Assembly (NCBI RefSeq): GCF_002886185.1
Contig: NZ_KZ614146.1
Coordinates: 255,927-319,926 of the forward strand
From: Salipaludibacillus neizhouensis
Lineage (GTDB): Bacteria; Bacillota; Bacilli; Bacillales; Salisediminibacteriaceae
Length of the DNA stretch: 64,000 bases
Direction: 5' to 3'
In this document: in pieces, positions 51,000 to 60,713 of the stretch
Numbering within the stretch: the first letter of the stretch is position 1
Layout: every line of letters begins with the position of its first letter
Notes under the pieces: model-generated
The model's database searches: none
Told to the model about the DNA's origin: nothing
The model's input: only the letters and a program-made list of their open reading frames with translations
Position numbers and translations under genes: made by a program

Positions 51000-52103
51000 A
51001 ATAGTTTGGCGTTTTGCAACAACAAAAGGTTTATCTTTTGAACCTATAAATGTTTGTCCTGCTGTAATTCGAACATCTTTGTCTAGAATGACATTTTCCA
51101 GATGGACACCTTCTTCAATGATACAACGCTGCATGACAATGGAATTTTTTACTTTTGTCCCCTTATGAACTTTCACTCCCCGAAATAGAATACTACCTGA
51201 AACCTCACCATCAATCACACAACCGTTGGCGAGCATAGAAGTGGTAACCTTGGAAGACTCTCTATATTTTGCAGGAGGTTCATTACTTATTTTTGTACGT
51301 ATAAATTCATTTTTAAAGAATAAAGAGCGGTAATTATCCGGTTGTAATAAGTTCATATTGTGTTTATAGAAGCTTTTGATGGAATTTATAAAGATAGAAC
51401 AACCTTCCGAATTAATATATTGAACGGCGAGACTGTCAAGGTTTTCTTTCACTCCGCCTAGAAAGAAGTGGTCTTTATGATAGGCGATGCACTCATCTAA
51501 GAGTTTTAGAAGGACTTCTTTTTTTATGATGTAGGCATTGGTGAATACATGTTTATTTTCATGGTCGTTTGTAAATCCTGTCACCCATCCATCATTATCA
51601 TGTTCGATACGAAGTTGCGACATATGTTCAGGTTCTAACGTGTCAACCTCCGTGGTAATACACGTAACATCCGCCTCACGTTCAAGATGAAGTTTGAACG
51701 CTTTTTTATAATGAGCGTTTGAAATAAACTGACTGCCGCTAATGACTACATGGCTCGCTTTTGAGCGATGGAAATAGTCACGGTTATTGTGAAAGTGCTT
51801 TAAATCTCCTCTGGAAACATCTGTCGGATCATTCCAGTCAGGCGGTAGAATAAAAAGACCGCCGTGACGTCTGGCAAGTTCCCAGTCGGCCCCTGTTCCA
51901 AGGTGATCCATTAGAGAGCGATATTTGGAATTAGTGAAGATAGCCACTTCACTTACTCCGGAATTAACCATATTGGAGAGGGTGAAATCTACTAACCGAT
52001 AACGCCCAGCAAACGGTGCTGCAGCACCACAACGAAAATAAGTTAGCTCTTCTAAAAAATCTTGTTCATGCTCTAAATTAATTAAACCCATTAAGTCTCC
52101 CAT
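50997..52103 (-). CDS. glgD: Glucose-1-phosphate adenylyltransferase subunit GlgD
   Basis: 368 residues. It resembles GlgC along its length, with an N-terminal nucleotidyltransferase-like part (FAGRYRLVDFTLSNMVNSGV) and a C-terminal left-handed beta-helix (INGSIL-type repeats: VIDGEVSGSILFRGVKV). The glycine-rich catalytic motif of GlgC (GGxGxRL) is absent, replaced by NLEHEQDFLEELTYFRCGAA, in line with GlgD as a regulatory, non-catalytic partner. Its ATG overlaps the glgC stop (TAATG). The stop lies at the edge of R1 copy I. Confidence 0.93.
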   Translation of the reverse strand: MGDLMGLINLEHEQDFLEELTYFRCGAAAPFAGRYRLVDFTLSNMVNSGVSEVAIFTNSKYRSLMDHLGTGADWELARRHGGLFILPPDWNDPTDVSRGDLKHFHNNRDYFHRSKASHVVISGSQFISNAHYKKAFKLHLEREADVTCITTEVDTLEPEHMSQLRIEHDNDGWVTGFTNDHENKHVFTNAYIIKKEVLLKLLDECIAYHKDHFFLGGVKENLDSLAVQYINSEGCSIFINSIKSFYKHNMNLLQPDNYRSLFFKNEFIRTKISNEPPAKYRESSKVTTSMLANGCVIDGEVSGSILFRGVKVHKGTKVKNSIVMQRCIIEEGVHLENVILDKDVRITAGQTFIGSKDKPFVVAKRQTI

Positions 52104-53257
52104 TATCGTTCCACTCCTTCCTTTTGAAAATCAACGATATTTTCACTGTTGATGACAAGTGGTTCGTCATATTTTTCTCCGTCTATGATCGTTCCTTCGG
52201 GAATTTCAACCCCCTCCATAATAATTGCCTTTTTAATAAGACAATTACTATTTATTCGTACTTCAGGATGAATAATGGATTCATTAATACTCGAGTTTGC
52301 ACCGACATCAATTCTTTCAAATAGAATCGAGTTCGTGACCTTTCCGTTAATCCAACAACCTGAATTAATGAGGGAATTTTCTATGATGGCATATTCACCG
52401 ATAAATTGAGGCGGATAATTCGTATCATGAGAATACGTACGCCATTCTTTACTGTTCAGAGAAAGAGATAAATCTTCTTCTAGTAGATCCATATGCGCTT
52501 CCCAATAGCTTTGAATCGTACCGACATCTTTCCAGTAACCTTCAAACTGATAGGCATACATACGCAAACCATCGTTTAACATAGCTGGAATAATGTCTTT
52601 CCCAAAGTCGTGGTCTGAATCTGTTAAATTAGCATCTTCCATTAAATATTGTCTAAGGGCTTTCCAATTAAACACGTAAATTCCCATGGAAGCTAAATTA
52701 TTTTTCGGAGTTTCCGGTTTTTCATCAAATTCATAGATTTCCAGATTATCGAGTGTGTTGAGTATTCCAAATCGGGAAGCCTCTTTCCATGGAACTTCTA
52801 TGACCGATATCGTAGCATCTGATTGTTTCTCCTTATGGTGCTCGATAAGCTTTGCGTAATCCATTTGATAAATATGATCGCCGGAGATGACAAGTATATA
52901 CTCGGGATCGTACTGATCAATGTAATGAATGTTTTGATAGATAGCATCAGCTGTTCCTTTATACCAGCTGCCACCTTTTTTAGCAGTATAAGGTGATAAA
53001 ATAGAGACTCCATCTTCCTGTCGATCTAAATCCCACGGTTTACCTATTCCAATGTGCTTATTAAGGAGCATCGGAGAGTACTGTGTAAGCACGCCTACAG
53101 TATGAACGGAAGAATTGGAGCAATTGCTTAACGTAAAATCGATAATTCGGTATTTACCACCGAAATGTACTGCTGGTTTAGCAAGTGTTTTTGTTAGAAG
53201 ACCTAGACGTTTACCTTCACCACCAGCTAGAAGCATAGCGACACATTCTTTTTTCAT
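52103..53257 (-). CDS. glgC: Glucose-1-phosphate adenylyltransferase catalytic subunit GlgC
   Basis: 384 residues. Catalytic N-terminus [20 protein letters not shown] with [33 protein letters not shown], and [17 protein letters not shown] near residue 130; beta-helix repeats at the C-terminal end ([20 protein letters not shown]). It makes ADP-glucose from ATP and glucose 1-phosphate, the committed step of bacterial glycogen synthesis. It lies 13 bases after glgB and overlaps glgD. GGAGG 7 bases before ATG. Confidence 0.96.
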   Translation of the reverse strand: MKKECVAMLLAGGEGKRLGLLTKTLAKPAVHFGGKYRIIDFTLSNCSNSSVHTVGVLTQYSPMLLNKHIGIGKPWDLDRQEDGVSILSPYTAKKGGSWYKGTADAIYQNIHYIDQYDPEYILVISGDHIYQMDYAKLIEHHKEKQSDATISVIEVPWKEASRFGILNTLDNLEIYEFDEKPETPKNNLASMGIYVFNWKALRQYLMEDANLTDSDHDFGKDIIPAMLNDGLRMYAYQFEGYWKDVGTIQSYWEAHMDLLEEDLSLSLNSKEWRTYSHDTNYPPQFIGEYAIIENSLINSGCWINGKVTNSILFERIDVGANSSINESIIHPEVRINSNCLIKKAIIMEGVEIPEGTIIDGEKYDEPLVINSENIVDFQKEGVER

Positions 53258-53270
53258 TGAGAATCCTCCT

Positions 53271-55175
53271 TCATTGTTTGGTTTTATCTATTTGTTTGAA
53301 AAAGGTAACCGCTAGAGGAGGAACCATGATTTTTATATGTTGATCGAAACCATGCCATGGCTCTGGAAAACTAAAATGGGTACTGAGATTACATTGGTTT
53401 GATCCGGCAAAGTCTTCGGAATCAGAGGTGAAAATTTCCTTATACTTCCCGGGAACGTCTACGCCAATTTTATAATCGTAATAAACATTCGGTGTGAAGT
53501 TCATAATGATCACCAGACTTTCTTCTTTTCGGGCATCATGGCGATAAAAGGCAAGAATACTTTGGTCGGCATTATCGGCATCTATCCATTTGAATCCATC
53601 CGGATCATGGTCTAATTCAAATAAGGCAGGTTCTTGTTTGTAAAAGTTATTTAAAGCTTTTACATAATTAAATATGCCTTCATGCAAAGGATATTCTAAT
53701 AGATGCCAATCAAGCTGCTCTTTATCTTTCCACTCCGCGTATTGGCCAAGTTCTCCACCCATAAATAAAAGTTTCTTCCCGGGATGCGCAAACATATATC
53801 CGTAAAGAAGGCGAAGTTGAGCAAATTGTTGCCACTGATCACCAGGCATTTTATTTAATAATGACTTTTTCCCGTGAACTACCTCATCGTGGGAAAGTGG
53901 TAAAACAAAGTTTTCAGAAAAAGTGTACATAAAGGAAAACGTTAGCAAATTATGATTTCCTTTTCGATAAAGGGGATCGAGTTCCATATATTCCAGAGTG
54001 TCGTTCATCCACCCCATGTTCCATTTGTAATTAAATCCTAATCCTTCTTCATGAATGGGATAAGTAACTTTTGGTAAATCCGAGCTGTCCTCTGCCATCA
54101 TAAGTGTATTCGGGAAATATTCGAAAACAACTTTGTTTAACTTTTTAATGAAAGCGAAGGCTTCTAGATTCTCATCGCCACCAAAAGAATTTTGTACTTT
54201 TTCCTCTCCGTCATGTTTATCGAAGTTCAAGGAGAGCATGCTTGCTACAGCATCTACGCGAATACCATCAAGGTGATATTCTTCCAGCCAGTAAATGGCG
54301 TTGGAAACGAGAAAGCTTTGTACTTCGGGACGTCCAAAATCAAATGTTAAGGTGCCCCAGGATGTTTTCTCGGCTTTTCTGGAGTCTTCATACTCATATA
54401 AAGACTCTCCGTCAAATTGACGCAAGCCATGGTCATCTTTGCAAAAGTGTCCAGGTACCCAGTCCATGATTACTCCTATGCCTTGTTGGTGACACATATC
54501 AATAAAATATTTAAAATCTTCCGGAGAACCATAGCGGCTAGTAATAGAATAATATCCGGTAATTTGATATCCCCAAGATAAATCAAAGGGGTGCTCAGAT
54601 ATTGGCATTAGCTCTATGTGGGTATACCCAAGGTTTTTCACATAAGGAATAAGTTCATCTGCTAATTCTCTGTATGTTAATAATTCTTCATCGTTTCTCT
54701 TTTTCCATGTGCCCAGATGTGCTTCATATACAGTAATGGGTGACTTGTAAAGGTTAGTTGATTTTTTTTGTTCTATCCATCTATTATCTTTCCAATCATA
54801 CTTATTTTGTTGAGGTGTGAGTGAAGCCGTGGCAGGTCGGAGTTCTGATTGCTTAGCATAAGGATCTGCTTTTAAGATATTACGGCCATCCGGGTGAATA
54901 ATATTATACTTATATGTTGAATCTGGCGGTATATCTGAGAAAAAAGCGGTCCATAATCCTTGTGTACTAACTCGCTTGAGTGGGTGGGCATTACCTTGCC
55001 ATTCATTGAAATCGCCGACTAGTTCGACCTTTGCAGCATGAGGTGCCCAAACAGTAAAACGAAAACCTTTTTCTTTCTCCCACGTTATTTCATGGCAGCC
55101 TAAAAAGGAATAACTGTGATAATTTGTCCCTTGATGAAATAAATACATGTCATCTTGCGTAAGATGATAAACCAA
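53271..55175 (-). CDS. glgB: 1,4-alpha-glucan branching enzyme
   Basis: 634 residues: N-terminal CBM48 ([20 protein letters not shown] near residue 40) and GH13 catalytic barrel with [10 protein letters not shown]-type region I ([20 protein letters not shown]), nucleophile Asp in [13 protein letters not shown], acid Glu in [10 protein letters not shown] and the transition-state Asp in [15 protein letters not shown]. It forms alpha-1,6 branches. First gene of the glg cluster. The frame starts at TTG 55175, with GGAAGG 12 bases upstream, a loose spacing; ATG 55148 is an alternative. Confidence 0.95.
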   Translation of the reverse strand: MVYHLTQDDMYLFHQGTNYHSYSFLGCHEITWEKEKGFRFTVWAPHAAKVELVGDFNEWQGNAHPLKRVSTQGLWTAFFSDIPPDSTYKYNIIHPDGRNILKADPYAKQSELRPATASLTPQQNKYDWKDNRWIEQKKSTNLYKSPITVYEAHLGTWKKRNDEELLTYRELADELIPYVKNLGYTHIELMPISEHPFDLSWGYQITGYYSITSRYGSPEDFKYFIDMCHQQGIGVIMDWVPGHFCKDDHGLRQFDGESLYEYEDSRKAEKTSWGTLTFDFGRPEVQSFLVSNAIYWLEEYHLDGIRVDAVASMLSLNFDKHDGEEKVQNSFGGDENLEAFAFIKKLNKVVFEYFPNTLMMAEDSSDLPKVTYPIHEEGLGFNYKWNMGWMNDTLEYMELDPLYRKGNHNLLTFSFMYTFSENFVLPLSHDEVVHGKKSLLNKMPGDQWQQFAQLRLLYGYMFAHPGKKLLFMGGELGQYAEWKDKEQLDWHLLEYPLHEGIFNYVKALNNFYKQEPALFELDHDPDGFKWIDADNADQSILAFYRHDARKEESLVIIMNFTPNVYYDYKIGVDVPGKYKEIFTSDSEDFAGSNQCNLSTHFSFPEPWHGFDQHIKIMVPPLAVTFFKQIDKTKQ

Positions 55176-55286
55176 TGAGCATCAATCCTTCCTTTATGTC
55201 CAATAATTATTGTGTATTATAAAAATTCGCTAAGATAGCAACAATATCCTTTCTTTTTTAAAATAAAATTCAAAATTATCAAAAGG

Positions 55287-55315
55287 TTACAAATAATGAT
55301 AAAATGTACTAGTAT
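55287..55315 (+). promoter_or_regulatory. Candidate amyX promoter
   Basis: TTACAA at 55287-55292, 17-base spacer, TAGTAT at 55310-55315, about 135 bases before the pullulanase start in the divergent glgB/amyX spacer. Confidence 0.5.
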
Positions 55316-55449
55316 ACGACAGGAAAGATAACTTAAATCGATGGTTCTCCGACGTTTAAAGAACGGAATAAAGGTTAAGAGATAAGAATAACCAATTAGT
55401 TTTTTTGTCATAACATATAGTGGCTAGAGGAAGAAAAGAGGGAATGTAT

Positions 55450-57567
55450 ATGAAAGAGTATAAAGCCTGGATAGATAATTTCCATTCTTTACAATTAGAA
55501 GGTCCGATCGTAAATGACATCGTTACAAATATAGATCGTGCTTACGCAATTGGTAATGGCGAAAAGATCCACTTAATATCAGAGGGTCATACAATAGATG
55601 AAAATACGGTTCGTTTTTACTCGGAAGATTCCCTTCCAGTCGATCAAGATATGTTTTTATATCTGGGAGAACTGGAAATCCCTATTTATGTAAGAGGGGT
55701 CGTACGGACGGAAAAATTTGATGAAAAATATGGTGGATCACGTGAAGATTTAGGAGCCGTTTATTATGATATAGAAACGATTTTTCGAGTTTGGAGTCCC
55801 GTTGCAACAGAAATGAAACTACATGTGAATGAATCGGTTTATGAAATGAAAAGAAAGAAGTTCGGAGTTTGGGAATATACTCTGACAGAAGACTGTCATG
55901 GTTACACCTATTTATTCATCCCTACGTTAAATAAGGAGACGTATGAAGTTGTTGATCCTTATGCGAAAGCAGTCACTACGAATGGGGAATATGGAGTCGT
56001 AGTGAATCTGGAAACTACCGATCCAGATGAATTTAGAGAGACACCAAGACCGGTGATAGAAAATTTGCAGGATAGTTCTATTTATGAAATGCATATACGA
56101 GATGCTACTATTGATTCCAGAAGCGGAATTGTTGACAAGGGGAAGTATTTAGGATTAACGGAAAAAGATGCTAAAACAGTTCACCAGTATTCATCCGGCC
56201 TCTCCTATATTAAAGAATTAGGTGTATCTCATGTGCAATTATTACCAGTGAATGATTTTGCCAGAGTTGATGACCTAGAGCCGAATAAACAATACAATTG
56301 GGGATATGATCCACTGTTTTTTCAAGTTCCAGAAGGAAGTTATTCTGTAGATCCAACAGATCCTTTTGCGAGAATTACGGAATTAAAAGAGCTAATTCAT
56401 TCGTTTCATGAAGAGGGCTTATCGGTAATTATTGATGTTGTATATAACCACGTTTTTGTGAAAGAAACGTCTTCCTTTGAAAAGCTTGTACCAGGATATT
56501 ATTTCAGGTATCACGATAATGGAACGGTTAGTAATGGAACTGGTGTAGGGAATGATATTGCAACAGAAAAAAGAATGGCTCGAAAATTTATACTGGATAC
56601 AATTGAATATTGGTTACGGGAGTATCAGGTGGACGGTTTTCGCTTTGATTTAATGGGAGCAATTGATCTAACAACCATGCAGCAAATTCAGAACTCCTGT
56701 AAAAAAGAAGAGACACCTATTCTACTATTAGGCGAAGGATGGGGACTGCAGACAGCATTTTCTTCTGAAAAGCTTTCGACAAGTTTCCAGTCTCATCATT
56801 TACCGGGGATCAGATTCTTTAATGATGTTTTTAGAGATACAATAAAGGGGAATTTATTTGAATCACATGATCATGGTTTTGTTAATGGTAAGGGAAGGTA
56901 CATCGAACGATTAACACAGCTTGTGAAAGGTTCAGCTGCAAAGAATGAAGATATACCACCATTTGTTCATGAAGTCACACAAACGGTTAATTACGTAGAA
57001 TGTCATGACAATCACACACTTTCGGACCGTCTTGAGATCACTAATAGCTCTGACACAAATGAAGAGCGAATGAAAATGCATAAGATGGCCACCGGGTTAA
57101 CGATTGTTAGTCAGGGAATTCCCTTTATCCATGCGGGGCAGGAATGGTTCAGGTCAAAAAGTGGAGATGAAAATAGTTATATTTCCGGTGATAAGATAAA
57201 CCAGTTAGATTGGAAAAGACGTGGAGAAAAAGAAGAGGATATTCAATATGTCAGAGATCTTTTAAGCATTAGAAAGGAATATTCCGTTTTCCGTATGACA
57301 AAACAAGAAGATATAAATCGTCATCTACATGTTTTAATAACGCCACCTAAAGTATTTGGTTTTACACTTCTCGCTTATAAAAATGATCTTTGTATATACG
57401 CGAATCCTACTGAAAAGGATGTTAAAATAGAACTGCCTTCTTCAGGAGATTGGGAAATACTAGTGACGAGCCTAGGAAAACATGAACGAACTTACTTCTC
57501 CGTTAGAGGCAAAGAATGTGAGTTAAGACCATATGAATTTATTATATTAAGAAAATCGAGACTTTAA
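55450..57567 (+). CDS. amyX: Type I pullulanase
   Basis: 705 residues from ATG 55450, 7 bases after GAGGG; codons upstream are open but unsupported. No signal peptide, so cytosolic. N-terminal CBM48-like region (FRVWSPVATEMKLHVNES), the type I pullulanase motif YNWGYDP near residue 295, then GH13 residues in VDGFRFDLMGAID (nucleophile), LLGEGWGLQ (acid Glu) and VNYVECHDNHTL. It hydrolyses alpha-1,6 bonds of branched glucans and so complements GlgP in glycogen use; it faces the glg cluster. Precedes ytmP as in B. subtilis. Confidence 0.94.
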   Translation: MKEYKAWIDNFHSLQLEGPIVNDIVTNIDRAYAIGNGEKIHLISEGHTIDENTVRFYSEDSLPVDQDMFLYLGELEIPIYVRGVVRTEKFDEKYGGSREDLGAVYYDIETIFRVWSPVATEMKLHVNESVYEMKRKKFGVWEYTLTEDCHGYTYLFIPTLNKETYEVVDPYAKAVTTNGEYGVVVNLETTDPDEFRETPRPVIENLQDSSIYEMHIRDATIDSRSGIVDKGKYLGLTEKDAKTVHQYSSGLSYIKELGVSHVQLLPVNDFARVDDLEPNKQYNWGYDPLFFQVPEGSYSVDPTDPFARITELKELIHSFHEEGLSVIIDVVYNHVFVKETSSFEKLVPGYYFRYHDNGTVSNGTGVGNDIATEKRMARKFILDTIEYWLREYQVDGFRFDLMGAIDLTTMQQIQNSCKKEETPILLLGEGWGLQTAFSSEKLSTSFQSHHLPGIRFFNDVFRDTIKGNLFESHDHGFVNGKGRYIERLTQLVKGSAAKNEDIPPFVHEVTQTVNYVECHDNHTLSDRLEITNSSDTNEERMKMHKMATGLTIVSQGIPFIHAGQEWFRSKSGDENSYISGDKINQLDWKRRGEKEEDIQYVRDLLSIRKEYSVFRMTKQEDINRHLHVLITPPKVFGFTLLAYKNDLCIYANPTEKDVKIELPSSGDWEILVTSLGKHERTYFSVRGKECELRPYEFIILRKSRL

Positions 57568-57674
57568 GTTGAACAATAGAGTAATCTTCTTTACAATGAA
57601 TAAAGGCTTTATTTTATAGTAACGTATTTTAAATGAAATCATTTACTGATAGATGAGATATGAGGGTGAAACGA

Positions 57675-58460
57675 TTGGAACATTTCATGGGTGAAGGTTG
57701 GCAGCTGCGTTCCGCTGGTGGAGCAACAGGGGAAGCGTATATTGCTGAACAAGGAGAACAAAAGCTGTTTATAAAAAGAAATTCTTCACCTTTTTTAGCG
57801 GTGCTGTCTGCAGAGGGAATCGTTCCTAAATTACTGTGGACGAAACGTCTGGAAAACGGAGATGTTATAACTGCTCAGCAGTGGGTAGATCGTCCGGAAT
57901 TAAAATCATATGAAATGAATCATGATAGCGTTGCTTCCTTGCTGTCAAAAATCCATCGTTCAAAAGAACTGTTGGATATGTTCATGAGAATGGGAAATCG
58001 CCCTTTATCTCCTACTGAAATATTAGCTAACCTGGATTTGAGAACAAGACATTTACAAGAGTCATTGCTGTATGTAAAAGAAGCGATGCAATGGTTAACT
58101 GATAACTTCCCGGTATTCTATGAGGAGAAATGTGTAGTTTGTCATTCTGATGTTAATCATAATAATTGGATTAATAATGAGGATGGAAGTTTATTTTTAA
58201 TCGATTGGGATGGTGCACAAGTTGCTGATCCCGCGTTGGATCTCGCTCCATTACTGTATCTGTACGTACCGAAACAGGATTGGGAAGAGTGGTTAAAGGG
58301 ATATGGGGAAGAGTTAAGTGAAGACTTAACTTTAAGGATGCAGTGGCACATGGTTGTTCAATGCATAGATAATATTCTTTGGTTTTGGAAACGTGAGGAA
58401 ACGGCTAACATTACAAAGTGGTCTCATTTGTTGGATGATATTTTACAAGAAAGAACATAA
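57675..58460 (+). CDS. ytmP: Aminoglycoside/choline phosphotransferase-fold protein (YtmP)
   Basis: 261 residues from TTG 57675, set by GAGGGTG at 57662-57668; ATG 57660 has no site. Kinase-like APH fold: SAGGATGEAYIAEQGEQKLFIKRN (ATP-loop and Lys), catalytic loop VVCHSDVNHNNWI near residue 160 and LIDWDGAQVADPALDLAPLLYL (metal-binding Asp). The substrate is unknown. Gene order ytmP-ytzH-trmB-ytnP-ytzB-ytoP agrees with B. subtilis. A strong terminator follows. Confidence 0.88.
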   Translation: MEHFMGEGWQLRSAGGATGEAYIAEQGEQKLFIKRNSSPFLAVLSAEGIVPKLLWTKRLENGDVITAQQWVDRPELKSYEMNHDSVASLLSKIHRSKELLDMFMRMGNRPLSPTEILANLDLRTRHLQESLLYVKEAMQWLTDNFPVFYEEKCVVCHSDVNHNNWINNEDGSLFLIDWDGAQVADPALDLAPLLYLYVPKQDWEEWLKGYGEELSEDLTLRMQWHMVVQCIDNILWFWKREETANITKWSHLLDDILQERT

Positions 58461-58502
58461 AAACACTGCAGCTGGATTTAAAGGGCTGCAGTGTTTTTAT
58501 GT
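58459..58502 (+). terminator. Terminator of ytmP
   Basis: AAAAACACTGCAGC at 58459-58472 is perfectly complementary to 58485-58498, with A/T-runs at both ends. Confidence 0.9.
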
Positions 58503-58562
58503 TCGTAGATAAGTTTTAAAATAGTAGAGATTGTTGTTTTCGTCGAACAGAAAGGCCCGAAT

Positions 58563-58618
58563 GGAGGCTTTAAAGATCACGCTGTATTTAATAAAAGACG
58601 GCTATGCCGTTTTTCTTA
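58563..58618 (+). repeat. R1 repeat, partial copy J
   Basis: GGAGGCTTTAAAGATCACG, CTGTATTTAATAAAAGACG and ACGGC-TAT-GCCGT with T-run: the right third of R1 of the D/I sublineage. It abuts, on its left, a fragment (58525-58562) that resembles 28000-28040. It ends one base before the ytzH stop codon, so its hairpin lies immediately downstream of that gene. Confidence 0.8.
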
Positions 58619-58619
58619 A

Positions 58620-58958
58620 TTAAATCTCCCGGCCTTTTCGTTGTTCGTAATCAATGGTGACCTTGCCACCCCCCTCATTTAAAAGTTGAAGTTCTTCTAC
58701 CCAGCGAGAAAGGTTCAGATGGTGGTGTTTTACTAACTCCGTTCTATTACTACTTTCTCGTCCATTATCGACATACGTATGAATTTCTTGTATCGTTCCT
58801 AGGAAGTTTTCGTTAATGGATTCTTCTCTTAGTGTCGCTAAAACTCCATCCATTTTTGTGAATTCTTCTATTGATGCAGTCTCCGTTGATGCAGTCTCCG
58901 TTTTTTTTTGGTGATCCAATAAAGACTGAAGCAAATCAATTCTTTGTTTTACATCCAT
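58620..58958 (-). CDS. ytzH: YtzH-like protein
   Basis: 112 residues from ATG 58958 (GGAGGTG 9 bases upstream). Small cytosolic helical protein; start MDVKQRIDLLQSLLDHQ and position between ytmP and trmB match the YtzH family of Bacillus, whose role is unknown. A perfect 15-bp tandem repeat (58872-58901) encodes TETAS twice near residue 21, probably a recent slippage duplication. The stop codon touches R1 copy J. Confidence 0.8.
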   Translation of the reverse strand: MDVKQRIDLLQSLLDHQKKTETASTETASIEEFTKMDGVLATLREESINENFLGTIQEIHTYVDNGRESSNRTELVKHHHLNLSRWVEELQLLNEGGGKVTIDYEQRKGREI

Positions 58959-59118
58959 ACTCTCATGCACCTCCATTTTAAATTAGGGCTGTTTTACTCT
59001 TCATCTTCCCTAATTTTGATAAAGTATACATGTTTTTCAGACTTCTTAAGAGGTTAAAATGTGATATGATATTTTTGATGTACAGATTATGAATTAGAAC
59101 AATGGAGTGTGACAATAT

Positions 59119-59763
59119 ATGCGTTTAAGAAATAAACCGTGGGCGATGGAATTTATCGATAGTCACCCGGAAATAAGAGAAAAGAATCCAAAAAGTTGGC
59201 AAGGGAAATGGGATGAGCGATTTAATAAGGCTCAACCTTTGTTTGTCGAGGTTGGTACTGGGAAAGGCAAGTTTGTAACTGATATGGCGAAAGAGTATCC
59301 AGACACAAATTTTATTGGAATAGAAAAATATGAGAGTATTATTGTCAGTGGAGTTCAAAGAGTGATCGATGAGCCAGTAGACAATCTTTTATTCTTACAG
59401 GAAAATGCTCACAATATTACTGATTTTTTTGGAGCGAAAGAAGTAGACCGCATTTATATTAATTTTACCGATCCTTGGCCTAAGAACAGACATGAGAAGC
59501 GTAGACTGACAAATAAATTTTTTCTGGAAAAATATGAGGAAATTTTGAAAGAAAATGGGGAGATTCATTTTAAAACCGATAACCAAGCTTTGTTTGAATA
59601 CTCGATTGAAAGTTTGACAGACTATGGTTTTCTATTAAAGAATGTAAGTTTAGATTTACACAATAGTGACATGAAAGACAATATCATGACCGAATATGAA
59701 GAGAAATTCAGTGAAAAAGGTATGAGAATATATCGATTGGAAGCAAGTTTGCGCAAGCAGTAA
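59119..59763 (+). CDS. trmB: tRNA (guanine-N7)-methyltransferase
   Basis: 214 residues. SAM-binding LFVEVGTGKGKFVTDMAKEY near residue 40, FIGIEKYESI, and the TrmB signature INFTDPWPKNRHEKRRLTN near 118, then GEIHFKTDNQALFEYS. It methylates G46 in the variable loop of tRNAs. B. subtilis YtmQ. Start ATG with GGAG 11 bases upstream. Followed after 21 bases by ytnP. Confidence 0.95.
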   Translation: MRLRNKPWAMEFIDSHPEIREKNPKSWQGKWDERFNKAQPLFVEVGTGKGKFVTDMAKEYPDTNFIGIEKYESIIVSGVQRVIDEPVDNLLFLQENAHNITDFFGAKEVDRIYINFTDPWPKNRHEKRRLTNKFFLEKYEEILKENGEIHFKTDNQALFEYSIESLTDYGFLLKNVSLDLHNSDMKDNIMTEYEEKFSEKGMRIYRLEASLRKQ

Positions 59764-59784
59764 TCTTATCTGGGAGGAATGTTC

Positions 59785-60648
59785 ATGGCTCTAGAACGCT
59801 GGAACGTAACCAATGATTTGACTCTCACTTGGTTGAATGGAGGGATTACACACATGGATGGCGGGGCAATGTTTGGCGTTGTCCCTAAGCCCCTTTGGTC
59901 GAGGAAGTACGAAGGAAATGCTCATAATCAAATTGAACTTAGAACGGATCCTATTCTCATTCAAGTGGATGGTAAAAATATCTTAGTGGAGTCTGGGATA
60001 GGTAATCAGAAATTCTCCGATAAAGCAAAACGTAATTTTGGTATCACTGAAGAATCAAAAGTAAATGAGAGTTTAAATGATTTGGGACTATCTTGCCAAG
60101 ACATCGATCATGTTTTAATGACTCATATGCATTTTGATCATGCTTGTGGATTAACGGTATGGAATGGGGATGAACTCACTCCCGCTTTCCCAAATGCTAC
60201 AATCTGGGTACAAGAGACGGAATGGATGGAATTAAAGAACCCGAATATTCGTTCCAAAAACACGTATTTTAAAGAAAATTGGCAAGGGATCCAAGACCAG
60301 GTGAAAACGTTCCAGAAGGAGATAGAAGTTGTAAACGGTATTAAGCTTATCCACACTGGCGGGCACAGTGCAGGACATTGTATCCTTCATATCACCCGTG
60401 GAAAGCAGGATATCTGGCATTTAGCAGATATTATGCCTACTCATGCTCATCAAAATGTTTTGTGGGTACTAGCGTATGATGACTTCCCAATGGATTCTAT
60501 TGCAAAAAAACAAGAGTTTGTGCTTTCAGCAATTGAGAAGGAGTCATGGTTTATGTTTTATCATGACAAAAATTATCGTGCGTTAAAATGGGATAAGACA
60601 GGGAAGCATATTATAGAATGTATTACACGTAATAGAGATAATGAATAA
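59785..60648 (+). CDS. ytnP: Metallo-beta-lactamase fold hydrolase (YtnP lactonase-like)
   Basis: 287 residues from ATG 59785; GGGAGG at 59772-59777 makes ATG 59779 too close. Zinc motif MTHMHFDHACGL near residue 112, second His in LIHTGGHSAGHC near 190, and Asp in HLADIMPTHAH near 213: the AiiA-like lactonase layout. B. subtilis YtnP has been reported as a quorum-quenching lactonase and to interfere with Streptomyces signalling. The natural substrate here is not proven. Likely cotranscribed with trmB. Confidence 0.9.
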   Translation: MALERWNVTNDLTLTWLNGGITHMDGGAMFGVVPKPLWSRKYEGNAHNQIELRTDPILIQVDGKNILVESGIGNQKFSDKAKRNFGITEESKVNESLNDLGLSCQDIDHVLMTHMHFDHACGLTVWNGDELTPAFPNATIWVQETEWMELKNPNIRSKNTYFKENWQGIQDQVKTFQKEIEVVNGIKLIHTGGHSAGHCILHITRGKQDIWHLADIMPTHAHQNVLWVLAYDDFPMDSIAKKQEFVLSAIEKESWFMFYHDKNYRALKWDKTGKHIIECITRNRDNE

Positions 60649-60676
60649 ATAAGTGGGCAAGACGACCAATTAGAAA

Positions 60677-60711
60677 AACACTCTCACGATTCAAAAATCG
60701 TGAGAGTGTTG
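60677..60711. terminator. Bidirectional terminator between ytnP and ytzB
   Basis: AACACTCTCACGATT at 60677-60691 is perfectly complementary to 60696-60710 with a 4-base loop. Confidence 0.88.
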
Positions 60712-60713
60712 GA

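Noticed and set aside
50997-52103. glgD as a broken glgC duplicate
   Set aside because: Loss of the GGxGxRL motif is the normal state of GlgD, and the frame is intact and in standard operon order.
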